The notes: generated from the letters alone by a model not told the origin. A DNA stretch of 64,000 nucleotides from Opisthorchis felineus (GCA_004794785.1 SJOL01008492.1:923361-987360), one strand, 5' to 3'; shown: positions 51,228-63,327, numbered from the stretch's first letter. Numbers and translations: made by a program.

Positions 51228-54200
51228 CTTCAAATATCATGACGCACTTCGGTTGTCAATCAAAGTGGATCAACAGAGAAAGTGATAAACATGCCGAATT
51301 CGGTCTAATAAGCAGACTGCGTGCGTAAACATATGAGTGGAACTCGCTGTTTACCTTCAGAACCGGTATAGTGTTCCGGCCAATTTTCTGGTGTATGACC
51401 TGCTGGAAGAGGTGCCGAAAATGGTTGTTAGTTTACATTGTCTTCCTGGTTGCAGAAGTATGCGCTATGGAGTAGAGATCACTTAAGAAATTCAGCGTGG
51501 TTGGTCAGACAGACCATATACGGTGGAATCAACTACTGCAGTAAAAATACAATGATTTGTATTGGGGAGAAGTACCTAAGAGGGGAAATTATTTGCAAGA
51601 GAACACTTCATTTAGTCACAATCTGAGACTTTTCAAACGGGGGACCCGTATGAAATAGGGCTTGATCTGAACTGGTACATATAAGAAATTAGCCTCGTCA
51701 CCCGTAGTCTCCAGAAGTGATTACTTCCGCTCTGAGCTCACTAAACGGTCATGAATTTCAGGCGACCAGTTAGACACATGTCATGAAGTATCACTCCCTA
51801 AAACTGACCTGCACTATTTCTTCAGCCTGTTTCCAAACACAGTTCATGTTGCCTCTTATTTGGTTCACCCGGTCAGTCAATGTGCGCTTGAAATTTACTA
51901 ACTGTTAACTGTGTTAACTGTGAACCTGAATAAAGCGGTCATCAATCATGTGATGGATCTAATCTACGATATCACAGGCGCAGTCGATAACATCCGCCAC
52001 CAATGAATTTTCCTTTTTTTAATGTAACGTGTCGGGCGGTGGAACGGTTTAAACAAAAATAATCAAGTTCACAAGTGAATTTAAAATGGAGCAACCGAGC
52101 AACTAACTCCGTATAGTGTGGCGCTCTATTTGCGGACATTTTCATGATAAGAATACTGAGCCTTTTGTAGGGGGGATTGCGGCTGATAGGGGGCGCCTAC
52201 CCTGGAAGAGCAACTCTATATACAGTTTTTTATGGGTAGTATAAGGTGAGTAGACAATGCCGATAAGTATTATGTATGCAGGCAAATATGGATAAGCCAA
52301 ATACAACTGACATTTTGTATGCAATGTGGCTTTGACCGAACAATAGTTATATCGGTTGAAAATGGGTGAAAACAACAACATGCGAAACGATCGATTTTTA
52401 TACCACCTGATACGCTAATCACCACTCAGAAACCTTAGGATATACTAATTTCGATTTGTGTTTACCGAAGTGAGTTGGTGTTAAGTCCAAAGGCTTTTTG
52501 GTTGTCCTCGGTTTCTTTAAAAATCACGCCTACCACATAAACAAAGCCACTTAAATACGTTTCGCTACACAAAGTGATGCGAACTTATGTTTGCGTCACG
52601 TTACAGGAACAGTGTTCCATCGAAAAAGACGTAGATTAGAGCCTTCAATCTGCCCCCACGATGCGTGTTTTAGACGCAAATTGAAGAAAGTGACCCACAA
52701 CTAGCTATTAAGCCTTAGTTTACATCTAAATCCCCGGCCAATAACTAAGGGAATTTGATGTGGTATGATGTTGTGTGATTCATCATCAAGTACCGGATCG
52801 AATTTTCCAAAACAGATAAAGTGCAGTACTTTTTATTCACTTTGGGTGCCGAAATAGATCTTTGACTGGTAGGGAGATGCACTCGTTTGCAAATTGTACT
52901 GAAACCTAGAGGATAAGCCAACTTGATGTGTTCCGAGAAGGACAAAGCCGTCGGTAGCCGGTCGCAGCGTTTTCAGTAGACTTATGAGTGACGTGCTAGA
53001 CCTAGCATTTCAGCGGTTTTGCAGTTTTGGGTTTTCTAGTATCGACCACCTCGTATCTGACATTTTTAACGTCAGCCAGCTCAATTGTGTTTGGTCAGAA
53101 GCAGAATGAATAAATTTATTGACAAAGTGGTAATAGTTTCAAATATATTATATTTAGTTGGTTTACTTTTGTCATCCCCATCTTTTTGTCAATGTGAAAT
53201 AAGTGCCGCCAGACTTCTGAATGAGATCAAAAATTATTACATTATGTAATTCATGCACTTTTTGTTTGTTGTTTAAGGGGGTAACGTGGGTAATTTTGTG
53301 TAAGCTTTGAATTCTGAGTGTGATCGAATGAGTCGGTTGACACTTTTTTGATGAGTTGGTGCTCGCTGGTTCGATCATCTTTACAGTATTAAGCTTCCAA
53401 CCGTTTGTCGAGGATTATTCAAATTATCGCTGGTTGTCGGTCAGACGACCGGCTATCTGCTCTCCAATCTTGACCAGTAACTAGAAACTAGTAGCATACC
53501 GACACCAATCGAAAAGACATCATTGGTGCGCACCATCAATAGGCACCATCCGTGAGACCATCCACCATCGCGCACTAATGAAATCTGTGCGACTGATGAC
53601 GGAGCTCTTGCAACCCACTGGCAAACTCTGCAAAGTCTTCAGTGGTCAGTTACCTGATTGAGAACACATAGGAATATCACTGAGCTGCCTGTTTTCGACA
53701 CACTGCCGTCCACATTATTGTCTCATCCCAGCGACAAAGTAAAACCTGAATAAAGGGAGAGCACTCACTAATTTCGAAACTCTGTTTGACCAAAAAAACG
53801 AAGGTCACGGGTGAAGCACGGGAAATCTTAAGTCAAAATGACAGAGTAGTTTTTGGCATAAATAAGTCAGCGTGAGTCGGTCACTCAGTGAATCAGGTTA
53901 CGCAAAAGTTGACTATCGCTAGGCAAAATTATACAGTTGCCAAAGACACAAAATACAGCGCCGTTAACCTGTGGTCCACTAACTCTCCGAAATTTACCTT
54001 GTTATTAGATTGTAGTAGGCAGTTACATCTAAAGCAAGGAAATCCTTCAAAACGGACTTGGTGTAACAGCCGTCACTAAAACGTTAGTCTAGTCATCTAC
54101 TACCGAATAGGTCTGAACAGCGGTTCATGAAGTTGACTCACCCCTTTATTTGTAACGAAAGCCGTCAGCTTTTTGGCATTTAGTGGTGCGTTATTCATTA

Positions 54201-55377
54201 TATCTAAGTAGGTTGTCTGATGGGCACTTAAAGTAATACCTCATACCATCTTCTGCACTATCTTTGCCTTGCGTCATATTAGTCTGTGGGGTGTGGTTCT
54301 ATTGGGACGAACCTTCATTTTTCTCTACAGTGGTGCTCCTCCATCATTCTTAAACCTTTATCTTTCTATCATTTCCCTTTGTAGTGAAGGTTTTTTGAAA
54401 TAAGAACGGTCGAAATTGTGTTTTGACAAACCAAATCGCAGGCTGCCTGAGCTCATCGAAGACTGGTTGCCCAATTTTAGTCGTAAACAATCGGTTTCCT
54501 GAGAACTGTTCATAATTTTTCTTAGTAAGTAGATGGGTCCCAATGAGAACAATGTATCAGTTTTTCGACAGCGCTCTTGATAATTGGTTCCAAGTGGATG
54601 GGATCCAACGGAAACTCTCTGTTAGTTGTGCTCAAGCAACTAAGTTGCTTCGGCGCTCCTATTCTGGAACCGGACTGTTCTACAAACCCCGAAGTTAACA
54701 GCCGCAGTGAAGCTGATACTGCTGAGTAGGGAATCAGTATTTTGTTGCACTGCTATGGGTATATGCCAGAAGACCTGCGGCCCGTTAACTTTTCCGTCCT
54801 TATGTTTCACTCCGTTCATTTAGTTGACTAAATACTCTACACATTTGCGGTTACCTTTAAAACCGTACCCGTGTCGATCCTTTGGCAGTAGGTGGTAGTG
54901 GATTATTGGTGTTTAACACTGGTGCTAGCGAATTTGAAGCATGAACCTTACGAAAGCATGCGTAATATTTTTTTTGTTCAATAGTAAGAGGTCTTCAGTA
55001 AAATGCACACACCGTATGATACCCCAACGAATGCTAGCGTCGTTTACAGTCCACATATTTGGTAGCGTACCGTAATGCAGATGTGGGCACCGGCGATCTT
55101 CTCTGAATTTCAAAAACGCCCCAAGGAGAAAAACAACTATTCTGTTGAAAATCACCAATCTAATGGAAGTGTTGCAGAAACTTTGCAGAAGTGTACAAAG
55201 CTAAAGTGGTTGCGTCAAACAGACCCGGCTTTTACAAGCAGTGAGTCAAAATAAACACAGCTTTGTCCAGATATCGGCTTTTACAAGGAATCTGTTTGCT
55301 TACACGTAAAAGAAGCACATGATTAGAAATTTACCGGAACTTCGCTCGATGGAACCTAATCTACAAAAGTCAGTGTA
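51228..55377. other. Gene-poor stretch
   Basis: It contains a short tandem of TTAACTGTG (51899-51925). Minus-strand frames at 52142-52381, 52745-52945, 53172-53378, 54358-54552 and 54925-55158 are unassigned; a pyrimidine-rich tract ending in TTCAG near 55109 would make a fair minus-strand acceptor, but the exon could not be closed. Confidence 0.35.
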
Positions 55378-55713
55378 AACTCTTCGACAAGGTACGAATT
55401 TTCGATCTTCTGCTAACTTATTAGGAAGGCGCATCCCCGAGTTTCCCTTAAATATATGTTCCACTTGAACCCAAATTGTACGTCCTTCGTGGACTACACT
55501 CTTTTGCACGCTAGTTTGTTTGTAACAGATGACTCAGCTGACTGCCAGCTGAATCACTCTTATAGGATACTATTATTATTGTTATACGCGTAAGGTTGCT
55601 GAAAACCCATCGCCAGCCCAAGGCTGGTCTCCCCTTTCTTAGGGCTCATCAGGTAGGAGAATTACCCGATGTCCCGTCAACTTTAGGTTCCACTTGAGCA
55701 CCAAATGGTACGC
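55378..55713 (+). repeat. Family B repeat, two tandem partial units
   Basis: The end block of the family (CTCTTCGACA, GGCGCATCCCCGAG, ATGTTCCACTTGAACCC) occurs at about 55378-55480 and again at 55590-55713 (AAGGTTGCTGAAAACCC, CTTTCTTAGGGCTCATC, GGTTCCACTTGAGC), with a GACTCAGCTGACTGCCAGCT block between. This mirrors the tandem order seen at 13 kb. Confidence 0.65.
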
Positions 55714-55934
55714 AAATGGCAATTTACATTCCATTTTACGTTATTTGAGGAAACCCGTTAGTCCATTAGCACTAGTACTGTTCTTTAGGAGTGACACACG
55801 AGAAAAAACGATAATTGCGTATTGAAGTTGAAGTTAACAGCAAACAGCACGAATGCTGCATATCGAGGTCGTTTACATAAGATTCAAAATTATAGACAAA
55901 TTAATCAAAGAAAAAGTAACAGAGTGGTAGCCGT

Positions 55935-56290
55935 AATATACTACTCACAAGGTTGCTGAAAACACTTCAACTGCCCACGACCGGTTTTGCCTTTCTTGAG
56001 CCTCATCGGGTAGGCGCAGTCCCCGGGTTTCCGTCAACCTTATGTTCTAACTAAACCTAAATTGCACGAAATTAGCGAGATGCATTAGTTTGCAAACTAA
56101 TTTGGTTTTGCGGGAGACTAACCTGGAACCCGGCTGAATCTCTCGTTTATGATGTTTTTAAGCAGCACATTCAGTTGCTTAGAGCTTCATAAACGAGATT
56201 TTTTAGCTGAGTTCCAGGTGACTTCCCCGCAAAACCAAATTGGTTCGCAAAAGAAAGCATTTCGTTAACAGAGTAGTACTCCCCCAAAGA
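55935..56290 (+). repeat. Family B repeat ending in a long hairpin
   Basis: A full unit order is recognisable: ACTACTCACAAGGTTGCTGA, CCACGACCGGTTTTGCC, AGGCGCAGTCCCCGGG, CTTATGTTCTAAC, then the start of a next unit at about 56076. That start (56076-56152) is followed after a 34-base loop by its own imperfect inverted copy (56187-56264). The pair would fold as a hairpin with arms of about 77 bases. Confidence 0.75.
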
Positions 56291-59230
56291 AAATTGCTTA
56301 TAGAGCAGTATTTTAACGTCGCTTGTGGAAAATAATTTAAGAAAGCCGGACAGGCAATGGCATTGTTGTTAGATGAAGCAAGTCATCCGTTCCCAATAAA
56401 CGTTGTCCCGACGACATTTAGGCTTAGTGAGGCCATTAGGCCTCAGTAACATTCGACTACATCAAACCAGAGCTTTTGCCATCCACGGCAAAACGAAACA
56501 AATACGGCAGTAATGCAGCGAATCCGCAATTTTCTATTCGTGTCACTGCACTGGCAATAACCAAATGTGTTTACCAACTACACAACAAAAAAATGTGCAT
56601 TCTACATTTTTGTACCGAGGTTGTGTATAGTCGGATGGTCAAGCCGGAAGCTATAACAGGAAATTTATTTCTGATGTCAGAGGGACCACCCTTTCTCTTC
56701 TGCTTGCAGACCACACGCGGATTTGATGTTTGCTTACCTAAGAGACTGTCAAATCGGTGAATGTGCGCATGTGTATACTACACCTGCTTTAGAAAAACAA
56801 AAAAACGTCCATGATGCGTGATATCAGACCAACACTTCATGCGACGATAGATATAACCAGATTGTTATCCGGAAATATTTCCGCCCTTCTTATGCTAAGT
56901 GATTCAGGGTTGTGTATTTGTTTTCTACGGAAAAGGGTTGGTTAAAAGGATTACAGATGTTACCTCATTTCTACATTAAATTTGTCGCTGGGAAAAACCT
57001 CTGATTTAAGTCATTACCTTGTAATCTCACTTGTGTTCATAATATAAATGAGAGGAAATTAAAATCAAGAGGCTTCGTCCATTTTACGGATAGTCGTTTA
57101 GTCATGTTTAGTTCCGTCGCATGCACAGCTGCTGATGCTGTGATATTCGTCTTCCTGTACCCAATATCCCGACTGCACGCCGAATTTCAAATAAGAATGA
57201 TGAAGCAATATTCCAAATTCTTGCCGCTTGGAACAAACAAGCATATATGACACAGCACAGGTGATTCCGGTAGCACGGTTTTCATATTTTTAGACCTGCA
57301 CAGATGAAAAATTCTTGCAAGTGCAGGACGTTCAATAATAGTTTAGTGAGTTTTGTCCTCAAATGTTATGGACGGGTTTCGGCAAGGACATTTGATTTTA
57401 GGGTACTGTTTGTTATGTCCGTGAGAAGTTACGTCTATCCCGTTTACTTCTCCTTTTTGCTATCGGCTTCTGGGAAACAGAAAACTGAAATCGCGTCATC
57501 ACAAGGCCAAACTGTGCATCTGACCAAATTTTAGATGTCAGTTTCTTTGCCGTGTAACTATAAGATGCACTCATCTACCGCCTTACCCGGGATGAACATG
57601 GTCTCAAGCCCGGAGTGCAACGGCCATTTACTTCACTATATCTTGAAACCCCTCTAGGTTCCGAGTGAATCCTGTCGGTTGTACTCCTGCACTGTTGTCA
57701 GCGCTGACGTACACCTTAGCAAACTGGATGTGATTTTTTGTTGCGTCTAGAAGTTACTTTTATCGAGATCTCTTTTGTTTAGCTTATTTGTTTACCATTC
57801 ATTTGCGGTTCTCTTTTTCCAGCATTGGTTTGGCTTCATAGAATATTTCTTGGCCTGACAGTAAATCCAGTCCAAACCCTTATATGCACATGTGAGTCTG
57901 AGAGGCACTGACTGATCGAAAAGCTGACTAAAAACTTACTTGATTCACTGACTGCTTGATGTGATCTGAAAGTTTGCTTTGATTCGAGTTACGGAATTCA
58001 TTCTTCAGCACTTGCCCCTGGAGCATTTGTTAGGTGAACGTATAAACAATTCAGATAACATTGAAGAATATTGTGGTTCTGACAGTGTGAAATCCTAGTT
58101 TGTTAGTCTAGTCAATCAAGCATCCTTGGTTGCATCTGGCATGAACATTATTCACGGACTCAGTTAGTGCTGCGTCTACTTGTAAGGAACAACGTCAAGC
58201 AATTACTTCTTGATTTCCCACATTTAGAAAAGTCAAGGAAAGTCGTAAAAAAGCACAGCACACAAAATCAAGAAAGCAGAAAATTATATTTGGAAGCATT
58301 ATGGGAGCGATATACCGTAACGTATACCATAACCAAGAAGACAAAATCTAGTGGCTAAAGGGATGGTCATGCGCTTGTTATCCGAACTACCGAAGACTGC
58401 ATGACGTTCCATCGGTGAAACAACAGTTCATGTAGTTGACCACAAACCCATCTAACACATATCCAACTAAGAATCGTCAGCCTCTTGCGTCACTTTCTTT
58501 TCTATCCAAATACCCAAAGGAAAAAGTCCCTAAGAGCTAAGTCACTACTGCCCATGTCAAACAAAGTTGAAGCACTGATTAAACCTTAACCCCATGACTT
58601 TGCTGTATCATATGGGACAACTAAGCCGCTTTCCATATTTCATCCTTTCATTGTGGTAATCTTACCAAGAAGTAATCAGCGCGCCGACAAACTTTGATAG
58701 CTAAACAGCTTTAGGACGAATAGCTTGTGAATTAGTGGTGCATAGGAGAAGTGCTGGACAGACAGCTCTACTTACGCAGCATCTATCCTGCATGCTGGAG
58801 GGGCGTTGGTTGGGACTGAACTCTTTGTTGTGTTGATTTTTTCTTCTATTCTTATTGTTTACGATGAGATTCCTCGTTTTGCTGTTTCTACTTGTGCCCA
58901 CATCCCAGTTCTTGTTTTGACCCCAACGAAAACCGCTCTTTGATCTTTCCACCGCACGTGTAGTTTAAATCAACCACGTGGTTTTCGACTTCTTGTGGTC
59001 ACTATCGCTTGAGTCGGGGTGAACATTGGGTAGGTGTAATGTTTCCTACCTACCTCTGTACGAGATCCCATGTGGAATCAGCAGTTCCTAAATCGGTGTA
59101 CAGAAGTCGGCGTAATCGCACGATTTGGGGTTCGTACAATTTTTTTTATTTTATCATTGTGTTCATACCGCATTTGTTTATAAGCGTCCATTGGAGCGAT
59201 TTGACTTTTGGGAGTTTGCTCGTAACTCAC
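56291..59230. other. Gene-poor stretch
   Basis: No repeat copy or supported exon recognised. A minus-strand frame of 83 codons at 58701-58952 contains a good donor sequence (GTAAGT) but no clear acceptor. Confidence 0.35.
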
Positions 59231-59460
59231 CGTGGCCCACCTGATAGCTGGAAGCGACCAACGGTCAGTTCGTTGATACCTTCGCTTGATGCTGAGTAAC
59301 GGTTAATGGTGAGAAAGAATTCAGCTTGCACCACCAAAAGTATGGTTCCTGGACCGGAAATTCTATCCGGGCTCGCTTGCTTGTGAGTCCTATCGAAAGT
59401 GTGCGGCGTACTAGCGAGGTGCGTCCATGAGCATTGGATGATCCATTTACCGTAGAAGAT
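59231..59460 (-). CDS. Candidate internal exon, product unknown
   Basis: Both edges are close to splice consensus on the minus strand: a tract ending in TTACTTTCCCTCAG before 59460 and GTGAGT directly after 59231. The 230-nt segment is open throughout in one frame, giving about 76 residues with a hydrophobic patch (TILLVVQAEFFLTI). A second frame is open to a TGA near the end and could use an internal donor AAGGTATCA; it reads as a basic peptide with a PYFWW motif. Which frame is used cannot be decided by eye. No domain was recognised. Candidate exons on the same strand lie at 62.2-62.5 and 63.2-63.3 kb. Confidence 0.3.
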
Positions 59461-59569
59461 CTGAGGGAAAGTAAGTAACAACTGAAATCCTAAGGTAAAT
59501 AGGATGGTGTCATATAGTTTAAATTGGCTCCAATAAAAATCCCCTTCTCTCAGCAAACAAGCATCTTAA

Positions 59570-59640
59570 ACGTGAGATTCAGCTGAGTTTCGGGTGAGTC
59601 TCCCGTCAAAACCAAACTGATATGCAAATTAGTGTATTTG
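59570..59640 (-). repeat. Family B fragment, minus orientation
   Basis: On the minus strand it matches the unit start: ATTTGCATATCAGTTTGG, then TTTTGACGGGAGACTCACC, and the AGCTGAATCTCACGTTT block. Confidence 0.65.
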
Positions 59641-60737
59641 TCGAAAATGGGCCTTTTTTAGTTCTGCTGTTATGAAACCGAGTCTGCTTGTACGAACATA
59701 CAAAGACGTCGGTCTCTTTCGCAAGTTAGCCAGGGCCGTTCCATCTGAAGCTTTTCACGATTCTACCAAGTTTAACCAATTTCACAGAAAAAGACATTGA
59801 AAAATCTGCCCTAAGTTAGGATAAAATGTGGCAAAAAACTCAAGTTTGGTGAGTTATCCGTAGTTTGTGGAGCAGTAGACAGAATCACCTTTCATTGTGT
59901 GAACTGCCTAATGCTAAATTCAAACAAAATCTGTGTAGTCATCTCGGTCCGTCCGTAACGGAATATGTTTAAAGTTGCCAAAATAGATGATGTCGACCAT
60001 CGATCGTGTAAACAGTCAAGAATAATTTCATTTGCGTTTGACTTTAATGTCGTCAAATGTTCTTAAGACTAGCCTCAAAATTGACCAAACTCAAGACATA
60101 CACACTAACTGGTTGGTTCACCTTGGTGTCAAACTGCTGTAGTATAGGGCAGAAATGCTACTTCTGAATAGCTCTATTTTAATAAGGGGGTGTCGGTCAT
60201 TATCGTGGAAATATTTTAAGTTTATCCGAAATAAGGCAACTGTCAAAGCCATGTTTTTGTGTGCAGAGGGGGGATGTAAAAATCTATAGGAGAAGCGGGA
60301 GTGAGGTGTAACACCTTCCTCTCTCTCCAGCAGAATTCAGCCTCTGTCGGAAATGTTAGAAATCTTGAAGTTCAGCATGTTCGCGTATCTTCGCTAGACC
60401 TGGCAGAGTTGCTTGCTTTCTGAACATCGGCACACTGGTATGTAGTTGAACATTTAGTGCTGAACGAAGGTCAAGTATTAGTTTGTACTTATAATAGCAT
60501 ATGAATTAGGTGACTTGCAACGTAAATCTGTGTGGCAGTCAAAGTATCTAACGAAAGTCTCGGGACACCGCACTGATTTGAAAGCACGATAAGACCGACA
60601 GTTGCAGGCGGGGGGTTATTTAGAATTCTACCTATCTAAACAGCCTAACGGATTATGGACCGTTTCCAAAAAGGGTCGAGAAAAATCTGTTAAAATTCAG
60701 TTGAATCTTCTGTTAAAGCCAAGTCAGTCTGTAACTG
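59641..60737. other. Gap between two minus-oriented family B fragments
   Basis: No gene or further repeat recognised. Confidence 0.35.
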
Positions 60738-60870
60738 AGTGCATTTCGCAAAATGCGCACAATCTGGGTTCAGGTAGAACATAAGGGTGAAGGACACTCG
60801 GGGACTGCGCCTACCTGGTGAATCCCAAGAAAAACTAAATCGGTCGTGGTCTGCCGGTGCGCAAATTTAG
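60738..60870 (-). repeat. Family B fragment, minus orientation
   Basis: On the minus strand it carries the end part of the unit: ACCACGACCGATTTAG, CTTGGGATTCACCAGG, TAGGCGCAGTCCCCGAG and CTTATGTTCTACCTGAACCC. The 103-codon minus frame at 60770-61081 reads through it and is not taken as a gene. Confidence 0.65.
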
Positions 60871-61160
60871 GAGTATTGAGTTCCGTCTGGAAATCTACAC
60901 AGTTAATTTGATGTTCTGCTTCCTTTAATGGTAGACCTGCCGGATAAGTGTCATTTAGGCTATGACAGAGGGTGGTAGGATTTGTTCCGAATCTAGTCAC
61001 CCCTGAAACAGGTGAGTTTGTTGGCTGTTTGTAGCAAAAAAACGTTGACTGTAACAGAATAAATATGCAATCAAAATGCAACGGGATGCAGTGTTAGTAG
61101 GTTTATCTTCAGTGTATGTATGTGCACTATGAATAACAGAAAATTATGCAGATTTTTCAG

Positions 61161-61291
61161 AAGGTTCCCACAAAACCGTATGTGCCAAGCACATGGGAAA
61201 CCCAGAATACACAAAATATGCAAGGCTGTTTTTGATCTGCTTGAGCACCGCTATCGGGCGATGGTGCGTGAAGCGATGATTTTTGTCAGAA
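61161..61291 (+). CDS. Candidate internal exon, product unknown
   Basis: The segment follows GCAGATTTTTCAG, a good 3' splice site, and ends at AGAA followed by GTAAGT, a strong donor. Only one of three frames is open throughout (131 nt, about 43 residues). The peptide is basic and looks helical (KICKAVFDLLEHRYRAMVRE). No family was recognised. Downstream, a frame ending at TAA (61736-61738) is followed by AATAAA at 61755-61760 and could be the terminal exon, but the best acceptor there (after CACAG at 61645) is out of phase with this donor; a weaker one ending at 61655 is in phase. Confidence 0.3.
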
Positions 61292-61655
61292 GTAAGTCGC
61301 TGTTTAGAAGCGATCATTTCTACTCTGTCGATCAGGATAGTATGCTTTGTTTAGCTTTACCGCAGCAAATTTAGAGTGACAGTTTAGTCTATCCCAAACA
61401 AGGTAAAAGTGCTGTCATTTATTACTTATCCTTGGCCTAGTCATTTCCTTATAACGAAGCTTTGAGCAGACTGTCGGATTATGCACTGATAAGAACCTTG
61501 ATGGGAGGTATGAAAAGACGGTAAAATACGATTGGAAAAATCGACGTCAGTAATTAGAATTTTAGTTGGCCATCCAACATCTGGTCAAATAAGCACCTGG
61601 TTGTTTCATATTGTGGGAATGTTGAATGTATTTAATCACTCACAGAGAATAGTAG

Positions 61656-61738
61656 GCAACAATAACAGTGATATGTTTCTGGCTGTGTTCAAGAGTAACT
61701 CTGGCAACGCAAATCATTCTGCTTGCATAACAGTCTAA
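61656..61738 (+). CDS. Possible terminal exon preceding a poly-A signal
   Basis: An open frame with a polar, asparagine-rich peptide ends at TAA (61736-61738). The start at 61656 was chosen because it keeps the phase of the candidate exon at 61161-61291; starting at 61646, after CACAG, is better as a splice site but would require a different upstream exon. No family recognised. Confidence 0.2.
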
Positions 61739-61754
61739 AAAACACTCGGTAGAG

Positions 61755-61760
61755 AATAAA
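61755..61760 (+). promoter_or_regulatory. Candidate poly-A signal AATAAA
   Basis: AATAAA lies 17 bases after the TAA stop of the preceding frame and is followed by a T-rich stretch, as expected downstream of a cleavage site. Such hexamers are common by chance in AT-rich DNA. Confidence 0.25.
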
Positions 61761-62243
61761 ACCATTTTTTTCCTCCTGTTGTTAGTCAGATCTTGAAAAT
61801 CATAGAAACGTTCGTAACCAAACTACATATTCAATATAATACTATCACTTCCCAGGAATGACATTACTGAAGTTGTTTCGCAATATCTCACTGTATATCT
61901 CCGTCCCATAACCAGAAATCCTTACCTTACTGTTCTACAGTAACTACGCGTTATATATATGCACCGAAATCAATGAACTAGCTGACAGTGGTTGATTGGC
62001 TCCAGGCTTAGGAAGTGTTCTTTGGGAAAAGCATGGTATTTCCCGCGTTTTCTAGAGAGGCTACGTAGATATTTGGATTATTACAATTACGTATTTGGTT
62101 TAATTTTTGGTGCTCTGAAAAATATTTCCCTTGGCGAGTCCTTATATTTCAAGCAAAAGTAAAAAGCGTCCCTATACATATTGAAGACAAGAGTCCCGGA
62201 TAAGATTTTGCGTAAACCTTTCCATCAAAAAACTACATAGGGG

Positions 62244-62460
62244 TCAGTCTAGGCTATCCATGGATTCTCCTAAATAGGTCACTATCTGGGACTCTGTTTT
62301 ATACAGCCAGGACTGTATACGTAACAGGTGAATTGCCAAACAAAGAAGAATTCTTGGAATAGGAGCCTTTGGCAAATGGTTATCCAGACAAATCACCAGC
62401 AGGCGCATTCGACTACTGATTGCGATCAGCACGGTCCAGGGACAATTAATAGTTGAGCGT
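62244..62460 (-). CDS. Candidate exon, product unknown
   Basis: On the minus strand a tract ending in GTCTTGAATGGCAG precedes a segment open in one frame only, to TGA at 62244 (about 72 residues). The peptide is rich in Leu and Ile and could be a long helix pair or membrane-associated (PRILLCLAIHLL). No good donor lies before the stop, so it would be a terminal exon or use a weak donor. The phase at its start fits the end of the candidate exon at 63201-63327. Confidence 0.25.
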
Positions 62461-62519
62461 CTGCCATTCAAGACACAAATTTCTGGCGTTACGAATCAAA
62501 GGATAGTACATATTCAGCC

Positions 62520-62680
62520 ACCTGATTGGTTCAGTGGTTAGAGCGCGAATTTACCCGACCTCTGCCTCTCGACTTCCATTGTCTAGGCTTGGGTCCTGGC
62601 AGTATCCCAGCCCCAGTGCTTCCTTCTGGTGGGATGGCAGTTAGGCACCGAAGGGGTGCTACAGCTGGTAGCTACTAGCC
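62520..62680 (+). repeat. tRNA-like SINE head
   Basis: TGGTTCAGTGGTTAGAGCGC at 62527-62546 is a textbook tRNA box A and D-arm sequence. A box B is not preserved; GGCTTGGGTCCTGG at about 62587-62600 may be its remnant. It differs from family A and from the element at 23.2 kb. Confidence 0.45.
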
Positions 62681-63200
62681 TATGTTCCAAATATTGTCCG
62701 ACCATTGTACCTCTTACGTCATTCATCATTTCACATGCGGTCGCAATAGTGGCTACATCCGTAAGACTGGTCAGTTTCTTTTTCGGCGGATTTCTGAAAA
62801 TTTTCCCAGAGAGTTACAGAGAGGCATATCACAAACCGTCCACATTTTGCGGATAGTGTCGGTAAATTAGAAGTCACTGGTGTCACGCTACGACGCCGTA
62901 ACTGATTATATAATCAACCTGGATGGTGCTTATGACGTAGTTTCATGAAGCCGAAAGCAAGATCGTTCAAAGCACAAGAGCAAAAACTGTGTTTGCAATA
63001 CCTAACGGTCCAAGTCACCCTAGTACCCCTAAGCACGCTCCTAGTGCTACTTTGTGACACAGTATTATAGTTTTTGTCTTGCATTTGAACCTGCGAAGTT
63101 GAAACAAACTACCTTTTTGGTTGACAGGAGTGAAGTTTTACGCATCAAAATATGAGTCTTCTAACTGTTCTCTTTCGTGTTTTCCGCTGACTCATTCTAC
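62681..63200. other. Short gap without recognised gene
   Basis: A plus frame of 75 codons (62629-62856) overlaps the tRNA-like element and is unassigned. Confidence 0.3.
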
Positions 63201-63327
63201 TGAGCAGACGGGACAGTTTGAGCTGCAGAGTCAGTCAGTTTGTTGGTTTCATGTCGCCACCTGCGAACCGCTTTGAATTCTTGCCGCAATCTATTCGAAC
63301 AATCAATGCTCAGTCCTTCGGACTCGG
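63201..63327 (-). CDS. Candidate exon, product unknown
   Basis: On the minus strand a long pyrimidine-rich tract ending in CAAACCAG precedes an open segment that ends at GCTCA followed by GTAGAA, a weak donor. The peptide is hydrophilic with a basic helix-like part (LRQEFKAVRRWRHE). The phase at its end (two bases) agrees with the start of the candidate exon at 62460. All is uncertain, because the plus strand here is also open in two frames that look equally protein-like, with its own donor-like GTGAGT near 63379. Confidence 0.2.

Noticed and set aside
60770..61081. 103-codon minus-strand frame as a gene
   Set aside because: Its C-terminal third is encoded by a family B repeat, so the frame is probably a by-product.
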